Positions 15,875 to 24,405 are shown, counted from the first letter of the stretch. The stretch is 64,000 nucleotides of DNA from Anaerolineales bacterium (GCA_020634855.1 JACKAU010000005.1:567261-631260), one strand, 5' to 3'. Notes: generated by a model not told the origin, from the letters alone. Made by a program: numbers and translations.

Positions 15875-18352
15875 TTACTGGCCCAGCTCAAGATTGCCTA
15901 GCTCGACGAAGTTGTTGACAGGGACGCCATTTTCCAGCACAGGCAGTCGCTCCAAATTTTCCCAGTAGTAGACGCCGACCTGCAAGCGATACGTGCCCGG
16001 TGGCAGATCAGGCGGCAGGGCCAGCACGTGGCGGTCGCGTAAAGTTTCGCCGGGCTGCCAGGTGCTGGTCGGCAGGGGTAATTCCCACCACGGTTCGCCG
16101 TCATGCTGGGTGATCAGTTGACCCTCGGCATTGACCAGGTGGACGAAGACGTTGTAGTTTTGGGGAATGGGCGACAGCGCCTGCCAATGCAGGGTAACGG
16201 CCAGGTCTTGCCCGGCTTCCGTGACCGGCGATAGATCATAGCCTTGCAGTTCCATTTTGTTGTCAAAATTGGCTTGCAGCGTATGGGTAGGCTGTACATT
16301 TTGCTCTGCCGGTGCAATCTCCACCAACTCCCGGCCTTGGCGTTCGAAACTGCTGAGGCGCACCCAGGTATTGGCCTCAAACCGGCGCAGCGAGTCGGGG
16401 GTGAGTTCCGGCTGCACCGGCATCCGCTGGCTCCAATCCGACCAATTATCGCCGGTTAGCACGCCGACAGCCAGACTCCAGCGGTCGCCCAACGCCCAGG
16501 GCATTGTCTCGGCGGCGACAATTTCGCCGGGCTGCCACAAGTGAGGGGGGAACCAGAGTTGAGTCAGCAGCGGGCGCTGCTCGGTGGTTTCGATGACCTG
16601 GCCTTGGGCGTTCAGGAAAAACGGATAAAGCCGGGTGTGGCGGTCGAGCGGTTTCAGGGCTTGCCAATAGAGCCGGACGGCGGTTTCTGCGCGGCGGGGA
16701 TCATCGATGACATCGTAGCCTAACAGCCGCAGGTCGTCGCCGAAATCGACCTTCACGGGGTATTGCGGCTTGGCGTCGGGGGCGCGGGCGAAATCGTAGA
16801 AAGCGGGGGGATAATCGGTGTTGGGTAGGCCGCGTTTTAGCAGCAGATAACCGTCGGCGGCATCGAGAACGCCATAGTCGCCGGAGGCCAGCAGATCATG
16901 CACCTTGGCCCAAATATCGTTAGGGTGAACCGGCCAGGTGCCGGTGGTGACATCGACAAAAACGTACTCGGCGTCGTTGACATCGGGTAGTTGGTAGGCG
17001 ATCAGCCGGTTGCTGAGATGGGGGTAAAGTTTGCCCTGCGCCGCTAGCGAGGCGTCGGGCGGAATCTGGTCGATGAAGCGTTGGGCCAGCCGGTCGTGGT
17101 CAGTAATCTCCCAGTGGGGCGGGTCGAGCGCCAGCGGCGAGTAGCCGCGAAATAGCTGCCAAATCAGCGCCACGGCCAGCAGTATCACACTGGCGATAGT
17201 CGTTACCTGTCTCTGTGCCTGGGGCCAGCGCCGTCCGACGCCCCGGCTTAAATAAACCATCCCGTACAGCGCCGCGAAAGCCAGCCACGGAGCCACATCC
17301 GCACCGTATTGGCCGCCGGTCGCGTCGTACATAGCGGTGTTGGCGCTGAGCATGTTGATGGCAAACGAGGGTGTGCCAATCAACAGTACAGGCAATCCCA
17401 GCAGGGGCAGATAGGCAAACGGCGTTAGCACGTCGAATAGGTATTTCAGCTTGGCCGGTTGCCATAGATTTTTGATGATTAGATCAGGGCGGGTGATGGC
17501 CGTGACGACAATCTCAGCGGGCGAGTCGCCCAAATCGGCGTAGTAGCCGATGAAGAGGTGATCGCCGGTGACGCTGTTGGCCGGAATGACCCACAGCATG
17601 ACGACGAAAAACCAGGTCATCGCTAGAACGATGGTCGTCAGCCCCAGTCGCCAGTCGCGGTAGAGGATGATGGCGTACAACCCCAAGAAAGCCACCTGAA
17701 GCGGCAGTTGCTCTTTGCAGGACATCGCCAAAATAGCGAACAGCAAAAACCAACCGGCCCGGCGTTTGACCAGAAAGTAGAAGGCAAACATAAAAAAGCC
17801 GACGGCCAGCACCGGCGGGTGAAAATCCCAGAGGGTCACGATTTGCAGCGTCGGAAAGAGCAGGTAGGCGCTCAATAGGCTGAGCGCGGCCAAATTGCTG
17901 GTCAGTTTCTCCCGCGCCAGCCAGAAGAGCGGCAGCCCACCCAGGCCGATGGCCGCCGCCTGCAGAAACAGCAGCATTTCCGGGCCGCTGTAGATCAAAT
18001 AGAATGGCGCGACCAGAATCAAAATAAAGCTGGCGTGGTTCGATAGATGCAGGGCCGGGATGCCGGTGGTGGTGTAAAACAAAATGCGCCCGTGCAGGGT
18101 GTTCCAGACCACCTGATCGTAAATGCCCAGATCGAAGCCGCTGGAGTTGAAGCTGGCGTGGCGCAGAATGGCCAGCCAGGTAAAGGTAATGATGTAGAGG
18201 ATGATCAGCGTCCAAGCGACCCAATGCGGCCATGCTTTTCGCCAATCGATGGTGAGCCAGGAGCGTTCTGTTGGCAGAGTTACGCCCTGGTTGACTGCGC
18301 TGTTTGAGCTAATCGCGCCGCTCCCTCTTGAAAAGTAAAATTGGAGCGTCAA
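15875..18352 (-). CDS. DUF2079 multi-TM protein with C-terminal beta modules
   Basis: An 825-residue membrane protein. The N-terminal half is DUF2079, a predicted membrane family related to GT-C glycosyltransferases. It has the characteristic first outer loop FDLGIYDQVVWNTLHG and the segments LYLIYSGPEMLLFLQA and TLWDFHPPVLAVGF. The C-terminal half (from about residue 530) has two copies of a secreted beta-sandwich-like module (LLGYDVIDDP then LQGYDLSPVT, each ending in a W..PGE and P..LPPGTYRLQVGVY pattern). The function is unproven; surface glycan synthesis is likely. It is followed by the GT39-like gene in the same operon. The start may be a little downstream, since the first 25 residues are poorly conserved in type. 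Confidence 0.8.
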   Translation of the reverse strand: MTLQFYFSRGSGAISSNSAVNQGVTLPTERSWLTIDWRKAWPHWVAWTLIILYIITFTWLAILRHASFNSSGFDLGIYDQVVWNTLHGRILFYTTTGIPALHLSNHASFILILVAPFYLIYSGPEMLLFLQAAAIGLGGLPLFWLAREKLTSNLAALSLLSAYLLFPTLQIVTLWDFHPPVLAVGFFMFAFYFLVKRRAGWFLLFAILAMSCKEQLPLQVAFLGLYAIILYRDWRLGLTTIVLAMTWFFVVMLWVIPANSVTGDHLFIGYYADLGDSPAEIVVTAITRPDLIIKNLWQPAKLKYLFDVLTPFAYLPLLGLPVLLIGTPSFAINMLSANTAMYDATGGQYGADVAPWLAFAALYGMVYLSRGVGRRWPQAQRQVTTIASVILLAVALIWQLFRGYSPLALDPPHWEITDHDRLAQRFIDQIPPDASLAAQGKLYPHLSNRLIAYQLPDVNDAEYVFVDVTTGTWPVHPNDIWAKVHDLLASGDYGVLDAADGYLLLKRGLPNTDYPPAFYDFARAPDAKPQYPVKVDFGDDLRLLGYDVIDDPRRAETAVRLYWQALKPLDRHTRLYPFFLNAQGQVIETTEQRPLLTQLWFPPHLWQPGEIVAAETMPWALGDRWSLAVGVLTGDNWSDWSQRMPVQPELTPDSLRRFEANTWVRLSSFERQGRELVEIAPAEQNVQPTHTLQANFDNKMELQGYDLSPVTEAGQDLAVTLHWQALSPIPQNYNVFVHLVNAEGQLITQHDGEPWWELPLPTSTWQPGETLRDRHVLALPPDLPPGTYRLQVGVYYWENLERLPVLENGVPVNNFVELGNLELGQ

Positions 18353-18385
18353 AGTTTACTTTGACCAAGCAAGCTTTGTTGCTCC
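18343..18385. repeat. CAAAG-core hairpin repeat, copy 1
   Basis: Outer arms GGAGC (18343-18347) and GCTCC (18381-18385) enclose a perfect inner hairpin TCAAAGT-TT-ACTTTGA (18349-18364) and a second imperfect CAAGCTTTG part. The core CAAAGYTTRCTTTG recurs at 31164-31180 and 46325-46340. Confidence 0.6.
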
Positions 18386-18457
18386 AGTAGTTGAGTTTAT
18401 TATTCTCGTTATCTTACTCCCGCACCGTAATTGCGCCAACTTGCCGCCGTTGCGTCG

Positions 18458-18525
18458 GTTGGGTCGAGGGACGAGACCCAACATCCCACGTCCAGAGATT
18501 GTCGGGTTGAGGGACGAAACCCGAC
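18458..18525. repeat. Two hairpins with identical loop and compensating stems
   Basis: GTTGGGTC-GAGGGACGA-GACCCAAC (18458-18482) and GTCGGGTT-GAGGGACGA-AACCCGAC (18501-18525) have the same 9-base loop and 8-bp stems that differ at two positions but stay fully paired. A degenerate third copy is at 19598-19622. Confidence 0.7.
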
Positions 18526-18951
18526 CTACAGGGCCGACCGTTTGGTAATGGGATGATCAGGGTTTAACTCCAGCAGGTCCCAAAGATTGCCATACAAATC
18601 TTCAAAGACGGCGACCATGCCATAATCTTGTTTCTTTGGCTCCCTGACAAAGGTAATCCCTTTGGCGACCATGGCGTTGTAATCGAGCCAAAAATAGTCG
18701 GTGTTGAGAAAGAGGAAGACTCGTCAGCCAGTTTTATTGCCAATAAACGGTTCTTGTTCCGGTTTTGAGGCTCGGGCTAAGAGCAGAGTCGTTCCCTTGG
18801 AGCCGGGCGGCGCAACTACAACCCACCGTTTATCTTGTTCGGGTTGGTAGGTATCCTCGATTAGCTCGAAGTTGAGTTTTTGGGTATAAAAAGCGATGGC
18901 CTCGTCGTAATCTTTGACGACCAAGGCGATGTGAACAATCGACTGTTTCAT
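18526..18951 (-). pseudogene. VOC/glyoxalase-family protein gene with one in-frame TGA
   Basis: The 142-codon frame encodes a complete vicinal oxygen chelate fold: N-terminal VHIALVVKDYDEAIAFYT with a metal-ligand-type His, a middle WVVVAPPGSKGTTLLLARAS, and C-terminal GMVAVFEDLYGNLWDLLE with the usual acidic ligand. It is interrupted only at codon 76 by TGA (18724-18726), in the segment GNKTG-stop-RVFLFLNTD, where relatives normally have Gly (GGA). One base change would restore it. There is no frameshift and the rest looks well kept. It is therefore a young pseudogene, a sequencing error or, less likely, recoding. Substrate unknown. Confidence 0.8.
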
Positions 18952-19710
18952 AATGTTTTTTTAGAAAGCTGCACTCCTCATGTGATTTCGAGCGACCCAT
19001 TCGACTACGCTCAGGGCAGGCTATAGGAGCGAGAAACCCTCCGTAATATTGTTTGCAACCGGACGTCGTAGGGGGTTCGACACCTCCGGCGTCGAAATGA
19101 CAGGAGAATTCGTCACTATTGCCGTCCAAAAAATGGTTTTTTCCATTCGAAAAGCGATGCCTACCATTGAAAAATGGTTCCTACCACCCGCCGAACGACT
19201 CCTACCACCCGCCGAACGACTCCTACCACCGCCGAACGGTTCCTACCGCCGCCGAGCCGTCCGTACCGACCGCCGAACGACTCCTACCACCGCCGAACGG
19301 TTCCTACCGCCGCCGAGCCGTCCGTACCACCCGCCGAACGGTTCGTACCGTTGCCGAACGGTTCGTACCGCCGCCGAGTCGTTCGTACCGTCGCCGAACG
19401 GTTCGTACCAACCGCCGAACGATTTGTACCGTCGCCGAGCCGTTCGTACCAATCGCCGAACCATTTCTACCGCCAAAATCCTCTTTCCCTTTGTCCGCAC
19501 CGGCGATTCATCGCTGGACTATGGAACTGCGCTCAATGAAATGGGCTTTGGTGCGGAGTTTAGCTGCGTCGGTTGTGCGGAAAATCCACGTATCTTTGTT
19601 CGGTTGAGGGACGCAATTCGACTTAAAGGGGCCGGCTGAAAAATCCGATTGTCTGACGTCAGTGTTATTGGTGTATCGTTATGACCAAAGGGAAACAGAA
19701 TAAGCCTGAA
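18952..19710. other. Repeat-filled interval
   Basis: No credible gene is present. From 18990 to 19100 it has short palindromic words (ATTCGACTACGCTCAGGGCAGG and GGGTTCGACACC types). The minisatellite occupies 19159-19475, and the degenerate GAGGGACG hairpin copy lies at 19598-19622. All three forward frames are open across the minisatellite because its unit lacks stop words. Confidence 0.6.
19159..19475. repeat. Minisatellite of about fifteen 20/21-bp units
   Basis: Imperfect tandem units of the form TTCSTACCRYCGCCGARCSG (20 bp), alternating irregularly with 21-bp units that carry one extra base after TACC. Mixed unit length shifts frame repeatedly, so the array is not selected as protein. 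The left edge fades through a diverged unit at 19159; the right edge ends in TTTCTACCGCC. Confidence 0.85.
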
Positions 19711-19953
19711 TTAAATCATCTCCGGTAAAGGGGCATCAAAGTCATCAGGAACAGTGAACTCTCCGGCACACAACCCAAAAGGACGTAATCCCTTTGGGTT
19801 TGAAAAGACAGGTTTGATTTCTGCAATGGGTTTACCCGTTTTGATGATGACGAGGGTCCGGCCGTCTTCGACAAGTTGTAGATAGGTCAGCAAATCATGT
19901 TGTATATCGTCTACACTAACTTGAACAATGGGGGATTTATCAGTTATCGTCAT
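19711..19953 (-). CDS. Phd/YefM-type antitoxin (orphan)
   Basis: An 80-residue protein with the antitoxin pattern VSVDDIQHDLLTYLQLVEDGRTLVIIKTGKPIAEI, which forms the DNA-binding and dimerisation part, and a short acidic C-terminal tail (FTVPDDFDAPLPEMI) that in relatives neutralises a PIN-domain RNase. No toxin gene follows in the next few hundred bases on the minus strand, only the repeat region. The toxin was probably lost, or the antitoxin acts elsewhere. Upstream is a 269-bp interval without a gene. Confidence 0.75.
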   Translation of the reverse strand: MTITDKSPIVQVSVDDIQHDLLTYLQLVEDGRTLVIIKTGKPIAEIKPVFSNPKGLRPFGLCAGEFTVPDDFDAPLPEMI

Positions 19954-20153
19954 TTCGAAATTTCTATCAATTAAAATGTATCAAAGTTTTAGCAACAAAT
20001 CAGTAATAGTGTTGTAATTGTAGCTTCAAGTTTGATAAAAGCGTAATATTTTGCGTAGGCTGGGGCAAGGGAGAAGAAATTGTATCCATAATGGGGTCTC
20101 CTCTTACTTGCATTTCTGGTGATTATACCACACCAGACAACAAATTCCGTAGA

Positions 20154-20170
20154 ACAAATCAGCGATTTGT
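20154..20170. repeat. Small perfect hairpin
   Basis: ACAAATC-AGC-GATTTGT. It lies beside the hairpin at 20193-20217 in the 3' region of the DUF2079 gene. Confidence 0.5.
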
Positions 20171-20192
20171 TCGGGTTGGGATAATCGGTGAC

Positions 20193-20217
20193 AAGGACAA
20201 GTCTCTGACTTGTCCTT
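20193..20217 (-). terminator. Hairpin downstream of DUF2079 gene
   Basis: An 11-bp perfect stem (AAGGACAAGTC with GACTTGTCCTT) and a 3-base loop, 6 bp after the stop of the minus-strand gene. No T run follows, so it may be an mRNA 3' stabiliser or a dispersed repeat rather than a true terminator. Confidence 0.45.
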
Positions 20218-20222
20218 ATTGG

Positions 20223-22694
20223 CTACCGCACCGTAATCACGCCCACTTGTAGGGCGTCGCCGCCGGCGCCTTCGCCGGGGGTGTCGCTGATGGTCAATGG
20301 GAGGCGTTCGCCGGTGACGGGGTAGTACCAGCCGACGATGAGCCGGTATTGGCCGTCGGGTAGATCGGCGGGGAGGTGGAGGGTTTGATGATCGACGACC
20401 GGCCGTTCGGGCTGCCAGGCTGTCGTCGGCAGGTAGCCGAGGGCATCCTGCGGCGTCCAGTCGAGTTGGGCGACGACTTGCCCTTGATCGTCGATGAGTT
20501 GGGCGAAGGTGTGCAGATCGACTGTGATCGGCGCGCTGCTTTGCCAATAAAACGTAATCGGTAAGTCGCGACCGGGCCGGACGGGATCGGTGGGCAGATC
20601 GAGGCCGTGCAGGGTGAGCAGATGCCAAAATTCGGCCTGACGGCGCTGTTCCGGTTGCGGTGATGATGGCGGCGTGATCAGATCGTAGGTTTTGCGGCCG
20701 GTGCGTTGGAAGGTGCCTAAGCGGACCCAGGTGTTGTTGTCGTAACGATACAAATTATCGTCTGCGCCGGTAACCGGCAGCCGTTGGGCCGGGTCCTGCC
20801 AATCGCCGTGAGTGACGCCGACTGCCAGTGTAAATTCATCGCCGATGGCGGGGGCCAGGTCGGTTGGCAGGGTTTTGGTCATGATAATTTCGTCAGTTGA
20901 CCAGTCGGAGGGGGGATACCAGATGGTGGTGACCAGCGGTTTTTGGGAGGTGTCGTCGATGATGTGGCCATCGCGGTCGATGAGGAAGGGCCACAGGTGG
21001 TAATCTTCCTCCAGCGGTTCAAGGGCCCGCCAGTAGAGCGTGATCACCGGCAGCGCGAGTTGGTGCGCCTCCAGCGTTAGATCGTAGCCGATCAGTTGCA
21101 GTTTGTCATCGAACGTGGCCTGGGCGGTGTGGGTCGGGACAAAGGTGGTGGGATCAGGGACGCGGGTGAAATCGTAGAAGGTATCGGGTATGGTTTTGGG
21201 TAGGTCAGGTTGGTTTTTTGCCAGCAGCAGATAACCGTCGCGACCATCGACCACGCCGAAATCGCCGGCCAGGAAATCTTTGACCCGGTCGCGCAGGGCG
21301 ATGGGGTGCAGCGGCCAGGAGTCTTCGGTAATGTCCAGAACGATGTAATCGGCGTCTTTGACTTCGTCGAACAGGTAAACCACTGCCCGGTCGGTGACGT
21401 GCGGGTTGAGGCGATCGTGGGCCGACAGCGAGGCATCGGGCGGAATCTCGTCGAAAATATCGTAGGCCAGCCGGTCGTGCGCGGTGATTTCGGGCCAGCC
21501 GCGATATTGGCCGCCGCCGGGAAAGTAGCCATATTGGATGTGGTAGAAAAAGGTGGCCGTTAAGATGAGCAGGCCGAGGATGAAATTGAGTGTGCGGGGC
21601 GAGATGGGATGGGGGATGTGGGACGTAGTGCGTAATCTCCCTATCTCCCCATCTCCTAATCTCCCCACTATCCAATTGATGATTTTATGAAAATTGGCCG
21701 CGCCGTAGATGCTGCTGATGAACAGGGCCGGGATGATAGGGGCGGCGTAGACCAGGCTGTTGATTTCCTGCATCGGCTCAAAACTGCTGAGCAGGTTGAC
21801 GCCGAGCGAAGGTGCGGCCAGCAGTAGCGTGATCGGGTTGAGCAGGGCCAGAAAGGCGGTTGGTGTTAGCAGTAGGCGAAAATAGCGGATGACGTTAATT
21901 TCTTGTAGATGAGCCAGCACAATCTGAGGGTGCAGTACAAAGTTGAGTACGATGTTGGCTGCGCCGTCGCCGAGATGGCCGTAGCGATCCCAATGAATAT
22001 TTTCGGACAAGGCGAAGGTTTTGGGGATGACGAATACAGCCAGGAAGGTCCAGATCATCGACACCACCATCGTGGTGATACCCAGACGATACTGCCGGTT
22101 GATGATTACCGCGTACAGCCCGATCATAAAGACCAGCAGACCCATATCTTCTTTGCACATGCCGGCCAGCACGGCGAAAAGCGCAAACCAACCGGGGCGA
22201 CGCACCTCCATAAAGTAGAAGGCTGCCAGCAGAAAGGTGGGAGCTAGCGCACCGGGATGGAAATCGAGTAGGGCTGCGCCCTGCATGGCCGGCAGCATTA
22301 AGTAGGCGATGGCGAAAACGAGCGCCAGGCCGTCGCTGTGTAGTTTATAGCGGGCCAGGGCAAAGACGGGTACCGCGCCCAGAGCGATGACGATGCTCTG
22401 GAAAATGAACAGAATTTCGGGGCCTTCGTAGATCAGGTAGAGCAGCGAGACCGGCAGTAAAATCGGTTCGACGTGGATACTGAGGCGGTTGATCGCGCCG
22501 GGGCGGTTGGTTTGGGCGAAAGGGTGTCCGTGGATGGTGTGCCAAATGGCCTGATCGAAGTGGCCCAGATCGAACGCCCGCGAGCCGAATGAATAGTAAT
22601 GAACGAAGAGTTGGGCCGAGAAGAATGCGACATACCCGACGATGAGCAGCGCCAAAATAATGACGGCCGGCGACCAGCGGCGTGGGTTAACCAT
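20223..22694 (-). CDS. DUF2079 multi-TM protein with C-terminal beta modules
   Basis: Paralogue of the 15875-18352 gene. The hydrophobic DUF2079 part has the same outer loop (FDLGHFDQAIWHTIHGHP), LYLIYEGPEILFIFQS and LLDFHPGALAP. The C-terminal half carries two beta-sandwich-like modules (LIGYDLTLEAHQL, LHGLDLPTDPVRPG; ending LPDGQYRLIVGWYYPVTGERLP). I place the start at ATG 22694, overlapping the stop of the upstream GT39 gene by 8 bp; ATG 22703 is also possible. A longer frame to 22826 would read upstream-gene codons in the wrong frame. Around 21601-21668 a short-word insert encodes GRLGDGEIGRLRTTSHIPHP between two helices without breaking frame. Probable surface-glycan function. Confidence 0.82.
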   Translation of the reverse strand: MVNPRRWSPAVIILALLIVGYVAFFSAQLFVHYYSFGSRAFDLGHFDQAIWHTIHGHPFAQTNRPGAINRLSIHVEPILLPVSLLYLIYEGPEILFIFQSIVIALGAVPVFALARYKLHSDGLALVFAIAYLMLPAMQGAALLDFHPGALAPTFLLAAFYFMEVRRPGWFALFAVLAGMCKEDMGLLVFMIGLYAVIINRQYRLGITTMVVSMIWTFLAVFVIPKTFALSENIHWDRYGHLGDGAANIVLNFVLHPQIVLAHLQEINVIRYFRLLLTPTAFLALLNPITLLLAAPSLGVNLLSSFEPMQEINSLVYAAPIIPALFISSIYGAANFHKIINWIVGRLGDGEIGRLRTTSHIPHPISPRTLNFILGLLILTATFFYHIQYGYFPGGGQYRGWPEITAHDRLAYDIFDEIPPDASLSAHDRLNPHVTDRAVVYLFDEVKDADYIVLDITEDSWPLHPIALRDRVKDFLAGDFGVVDGRDGYLLLAKNQPDLPKTIPDTFYDFTRVPDPTTFVPTHTAQATFDDKLQLIGYDLTLEAHQLALPVITLYWRALEPLEEDYHLWPFLIDRDGHIIDDTSQKPLVTTIWYPPSDWSTDEIIMTKTLPTDLAPAIGDEFTLAVGVTHGDWQDPAQRLPVTGADDNLYRYDNNTWVRLGTFQRTGRKTYDLITPPSSPQPEQRRQAEFWHLLTLHGLDLPTDPVRPGRDLPITFYWQSSAPITVDLHTFAQLIDDQGQVVAQLDWTPQDALGYLPTTAWQPERPVVDHQTLHLPADLPDGQYRLIVGWYYPVTGERLPLTISDTPGEGAGGDALQVGVITVR
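21601..21668. repeat. Short-word insert inside DUF2079 gene
   Basis: A mixture of the heptamer (GGACGTAGTGCGTAA) and the CTCCCTATCTCC / CATCTCCTAATCTCC word family, in an inter-helix loop. Confidence 0.65.
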
Positions 22695-24297
22695 GACTGT
22701 CATCCACCAAATCGGCGATGCCGCAGCGATAGACGCCGATGTAGTTGTATTGATCGGGCTTGTAGAAGGTCGCCGCCGAGTGGCAGTAGGGCGTATTATC
22801 AAAATCAACGTTGAACGGAACCGCACCGGGGGCCAGCGGCAGGCTCAACACCACGTAAACCGGCCCATCGGCCGACTCCAGTAAATCGGTCAGACGATGG
22901 GCCGACTCGGCTCGTAGGTCAATCGTTTCAAGATCAATGGTGTCCGACATGTTCGCTAGCTTAATATTAAGTCCTTCTCGCGTCAAGCCGGAGGCATCGT
23001 TGCGCACGACCACAATCGAGCCGTGTTGATCGGCTTGCTCACGCAGATAGGCCGCCAGTTCGTTCAATCCGTAGCCCGAAGTCCACCCGTCGAGAAAAAA
23101 CCAGCGATCGTAGGCTTCGAAGGGCGCTTGGGTGGGGTTGGTGAGGAGGCGTAGGTTGAAGGTGAGGGCGGGTAGGGAGCAAAGAATAAGTAAGAGGAGA
23201 TAGAGGGAAACATAGTGCGTAGTGCGTAGTGCGTAGTGCGTAGTGCGTTGAAAAAGGGTTGCCAGTCCATCGATTAACATCACGAAGCCGTAGCCGGCCA
23301 GGATGAGGGCGAAGGGGACGACGGCGAATAGGTAGCGGGATTGGAGATAGACGGTGATGATGATAAAGACGACGTTGTAGATCAAAATGGCGCTGAGGAG
23401 CAGTAACCCGCCCCGATGGCGGCGCACGAGGGTTAGAGTTGTGCCGAGTAGGGCCATTATCAAAATGGGCCAGGTCAGGTAGATGGTGTAATAGGCCCAA
23501 ACCCGCTGAAGGTTGCCGGTCACCATTTCGGCAAACGAGCCTAACGGCGCGGCGTCGAGCAGCCAGGTTTTGCTGGCCGGGCCATCGAGATGGGCGGTGG
23601 GGGCGAAGAAGATGGGAATGATCAACAGGACGCCTAAACCATAAGCTACGATGATTAGTCGGCCCCACTTAACCAGGGAGTCGTTCGAAACCAACCGGCG
23701 GAAGGAATCGTCGCCGCAAAAGAGGATCGCTAGCGGCGGAATAACCCACAAAATTAATCCATTGAGTTTCGTCAAGCCGGTCAAGCCCAACATCAAGCCC
23801 AAAAGCAACCCCGCTGCCAATGTTTGGCGCTTGATTAACCTGAGACTCAGAAGGGCGATGCCAATCGCCAGTGTGCCGAGCATGCTATCGTTGAGCGCCA
23901 GTCGATCCAGGAAGAAGGCGTAGGGAATTATGCCATAGAACAGCGCGGCGGCCAGCCCGACCGATGGTCGATCGAACAAGGCTTTGCCCAAGAAATAGCA
24001 GCCTACCGCCGAGACCAACCCCAACAGCACCGACACCACCCGCGCGTTCCACAGCGGGTCGCTGCCGAGAGCGACCATCGGGGTGATCAGCCAGATTTGT
24101 AGATACTTGCCGCCCTCGGTGTAAACAAACGGCTGGCCTTCGTCGAGCACGTTGAACGCCCGGCTAATGTGCAGCCCCTCATCGACGTAGGGCGGCAGCA
24201 GGGTCAACTGCGGCAGCCGCATCGTCAGGAAAAGTACGGCCAGGGCCAGCAGGATGGCCGTTTGATAGTGTTGGATGAAATGATCCAGTTTGGGCAT
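22687..24297 (-). CDS. GT39-family (PMT/ArnT-like) membrane glycosyltransferase
   Basis: A 536-residue protein with about twelve TM helices and the PMT_2 pattern: an acidic motif in the first outer loop (LLPPYVDEGLHISRA), then GGKYLQIWLITP, ARVVSVLLGLVSAVGCYFLG and DRLALNDSMLGTL, the last two marking the conserved helices of lipid-linked sugar transferases. Family members move a sugar from a polyprenyl-phosphate donor to a protein or lipid outside the membrane. The stop overlaps the DUF2079 start, so they form one operon. Five perfect TAGTGCG heptamers (23213-23247) encode a THYALRTTHY loop near residue 355. Confidence 0.85.
   Translation of the reverse strand: MPKLDHFIQHYQTAILLALAVLFLTMRLPQLTLLPPYVDEGLHISRAFNVLDEGQPFVYTEGGKYLQIWLITPMVALGSDPLWNARVVSVLLGLVSAVGCYFLGKALFDRPSVGLAAALFYGIIPYAFFLDRLALNDSMLGTLAIGIALLSLRLIKRQTLAAGLLLGLMLGLTGLTKLNGLILWVIPPLAILFCGDDSFRRLVSNDSLVKWGRLIIVAYGLGVLLIIPIFFAPTAHLDGPASKTWLLDAAPLGSFAEMVTGNLQRVWAYYTIYLTWPILIMALLGTTLTLVRRHRGGLLLLSAILIYNVVFIIITVYLQSRYLFAVVPFALILAGYGFVMLIDGLATLFQRTTHYALRTTHYVSLYLLLLILCSLPALTFNLRLLTNPTQAPFEAYDRWFFLDGWTSGYGLNELAAYLREQADQHGSIVVVRNDASGLTREGLNIKLANMSDTIDLETIDLRAESAHRLTDLLESADGPVYVVLSLPLAPGAVPFNVDFDNTPYCHSAATFYKPDQYNYIGVYRCGIADLVDDSHG
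23213..23247. repeat. Five perfect tandem TAGTGCG heptamers in a coding region
   Basis: Exact 7-bp units in tandem. In the minus frame 21 bp gives a repeating seven-residue RTTHYAL. It lies in a loop of the GT39 protein. Confidence 0.9.
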
Positions 24298-24314
24298 AGA
24301 ATGTTTTTGATCTG

Positions 24315-24405
24315 TCAGCCGTCAGCGTTCAGGTATCAGCTTTTTTCTCGTTTTGATGAATGGGTTGGTTACAACAGTATCTTTAGTCATTAAGCTGACG
24401 GCTGA
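24315..24405. repeat. Intergenic inverted repeat, TCAGCCGTCAGC arms
   Basis: TCAGCCGTCAGC at 24315-24326 pairs perfectly with GCTGACGGCTGA at 24394-24405. The arms are built from GTCAGC / CTGATAGC short words, and more such words flank them (to about 24416). It lies just upstream of the GT39 gene start. Confidence 0.6.

Noticed and set aside
19049..19639. Long open frames (three overlapping forward frames) across the tandem repeat
   Set aside because: All three frames are open because the 20/21-bp unit has no stop words. The mixed unit length shifts phase, and there is no ribosome-binding site.
20223..22826. DUF2079 start at 22826 giving 43 more residues
   Set aside because: Those residues are basic and low-complexity, and lie in another frame of the upstream GT39 gene. 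ATG 22694 overlaps its stop in the usual way.
23213..23247. Possible small CRISPR or regulatory array
   Set aside because: The unit is 7 bp without spacers and lies inside a well-supported coding gene.
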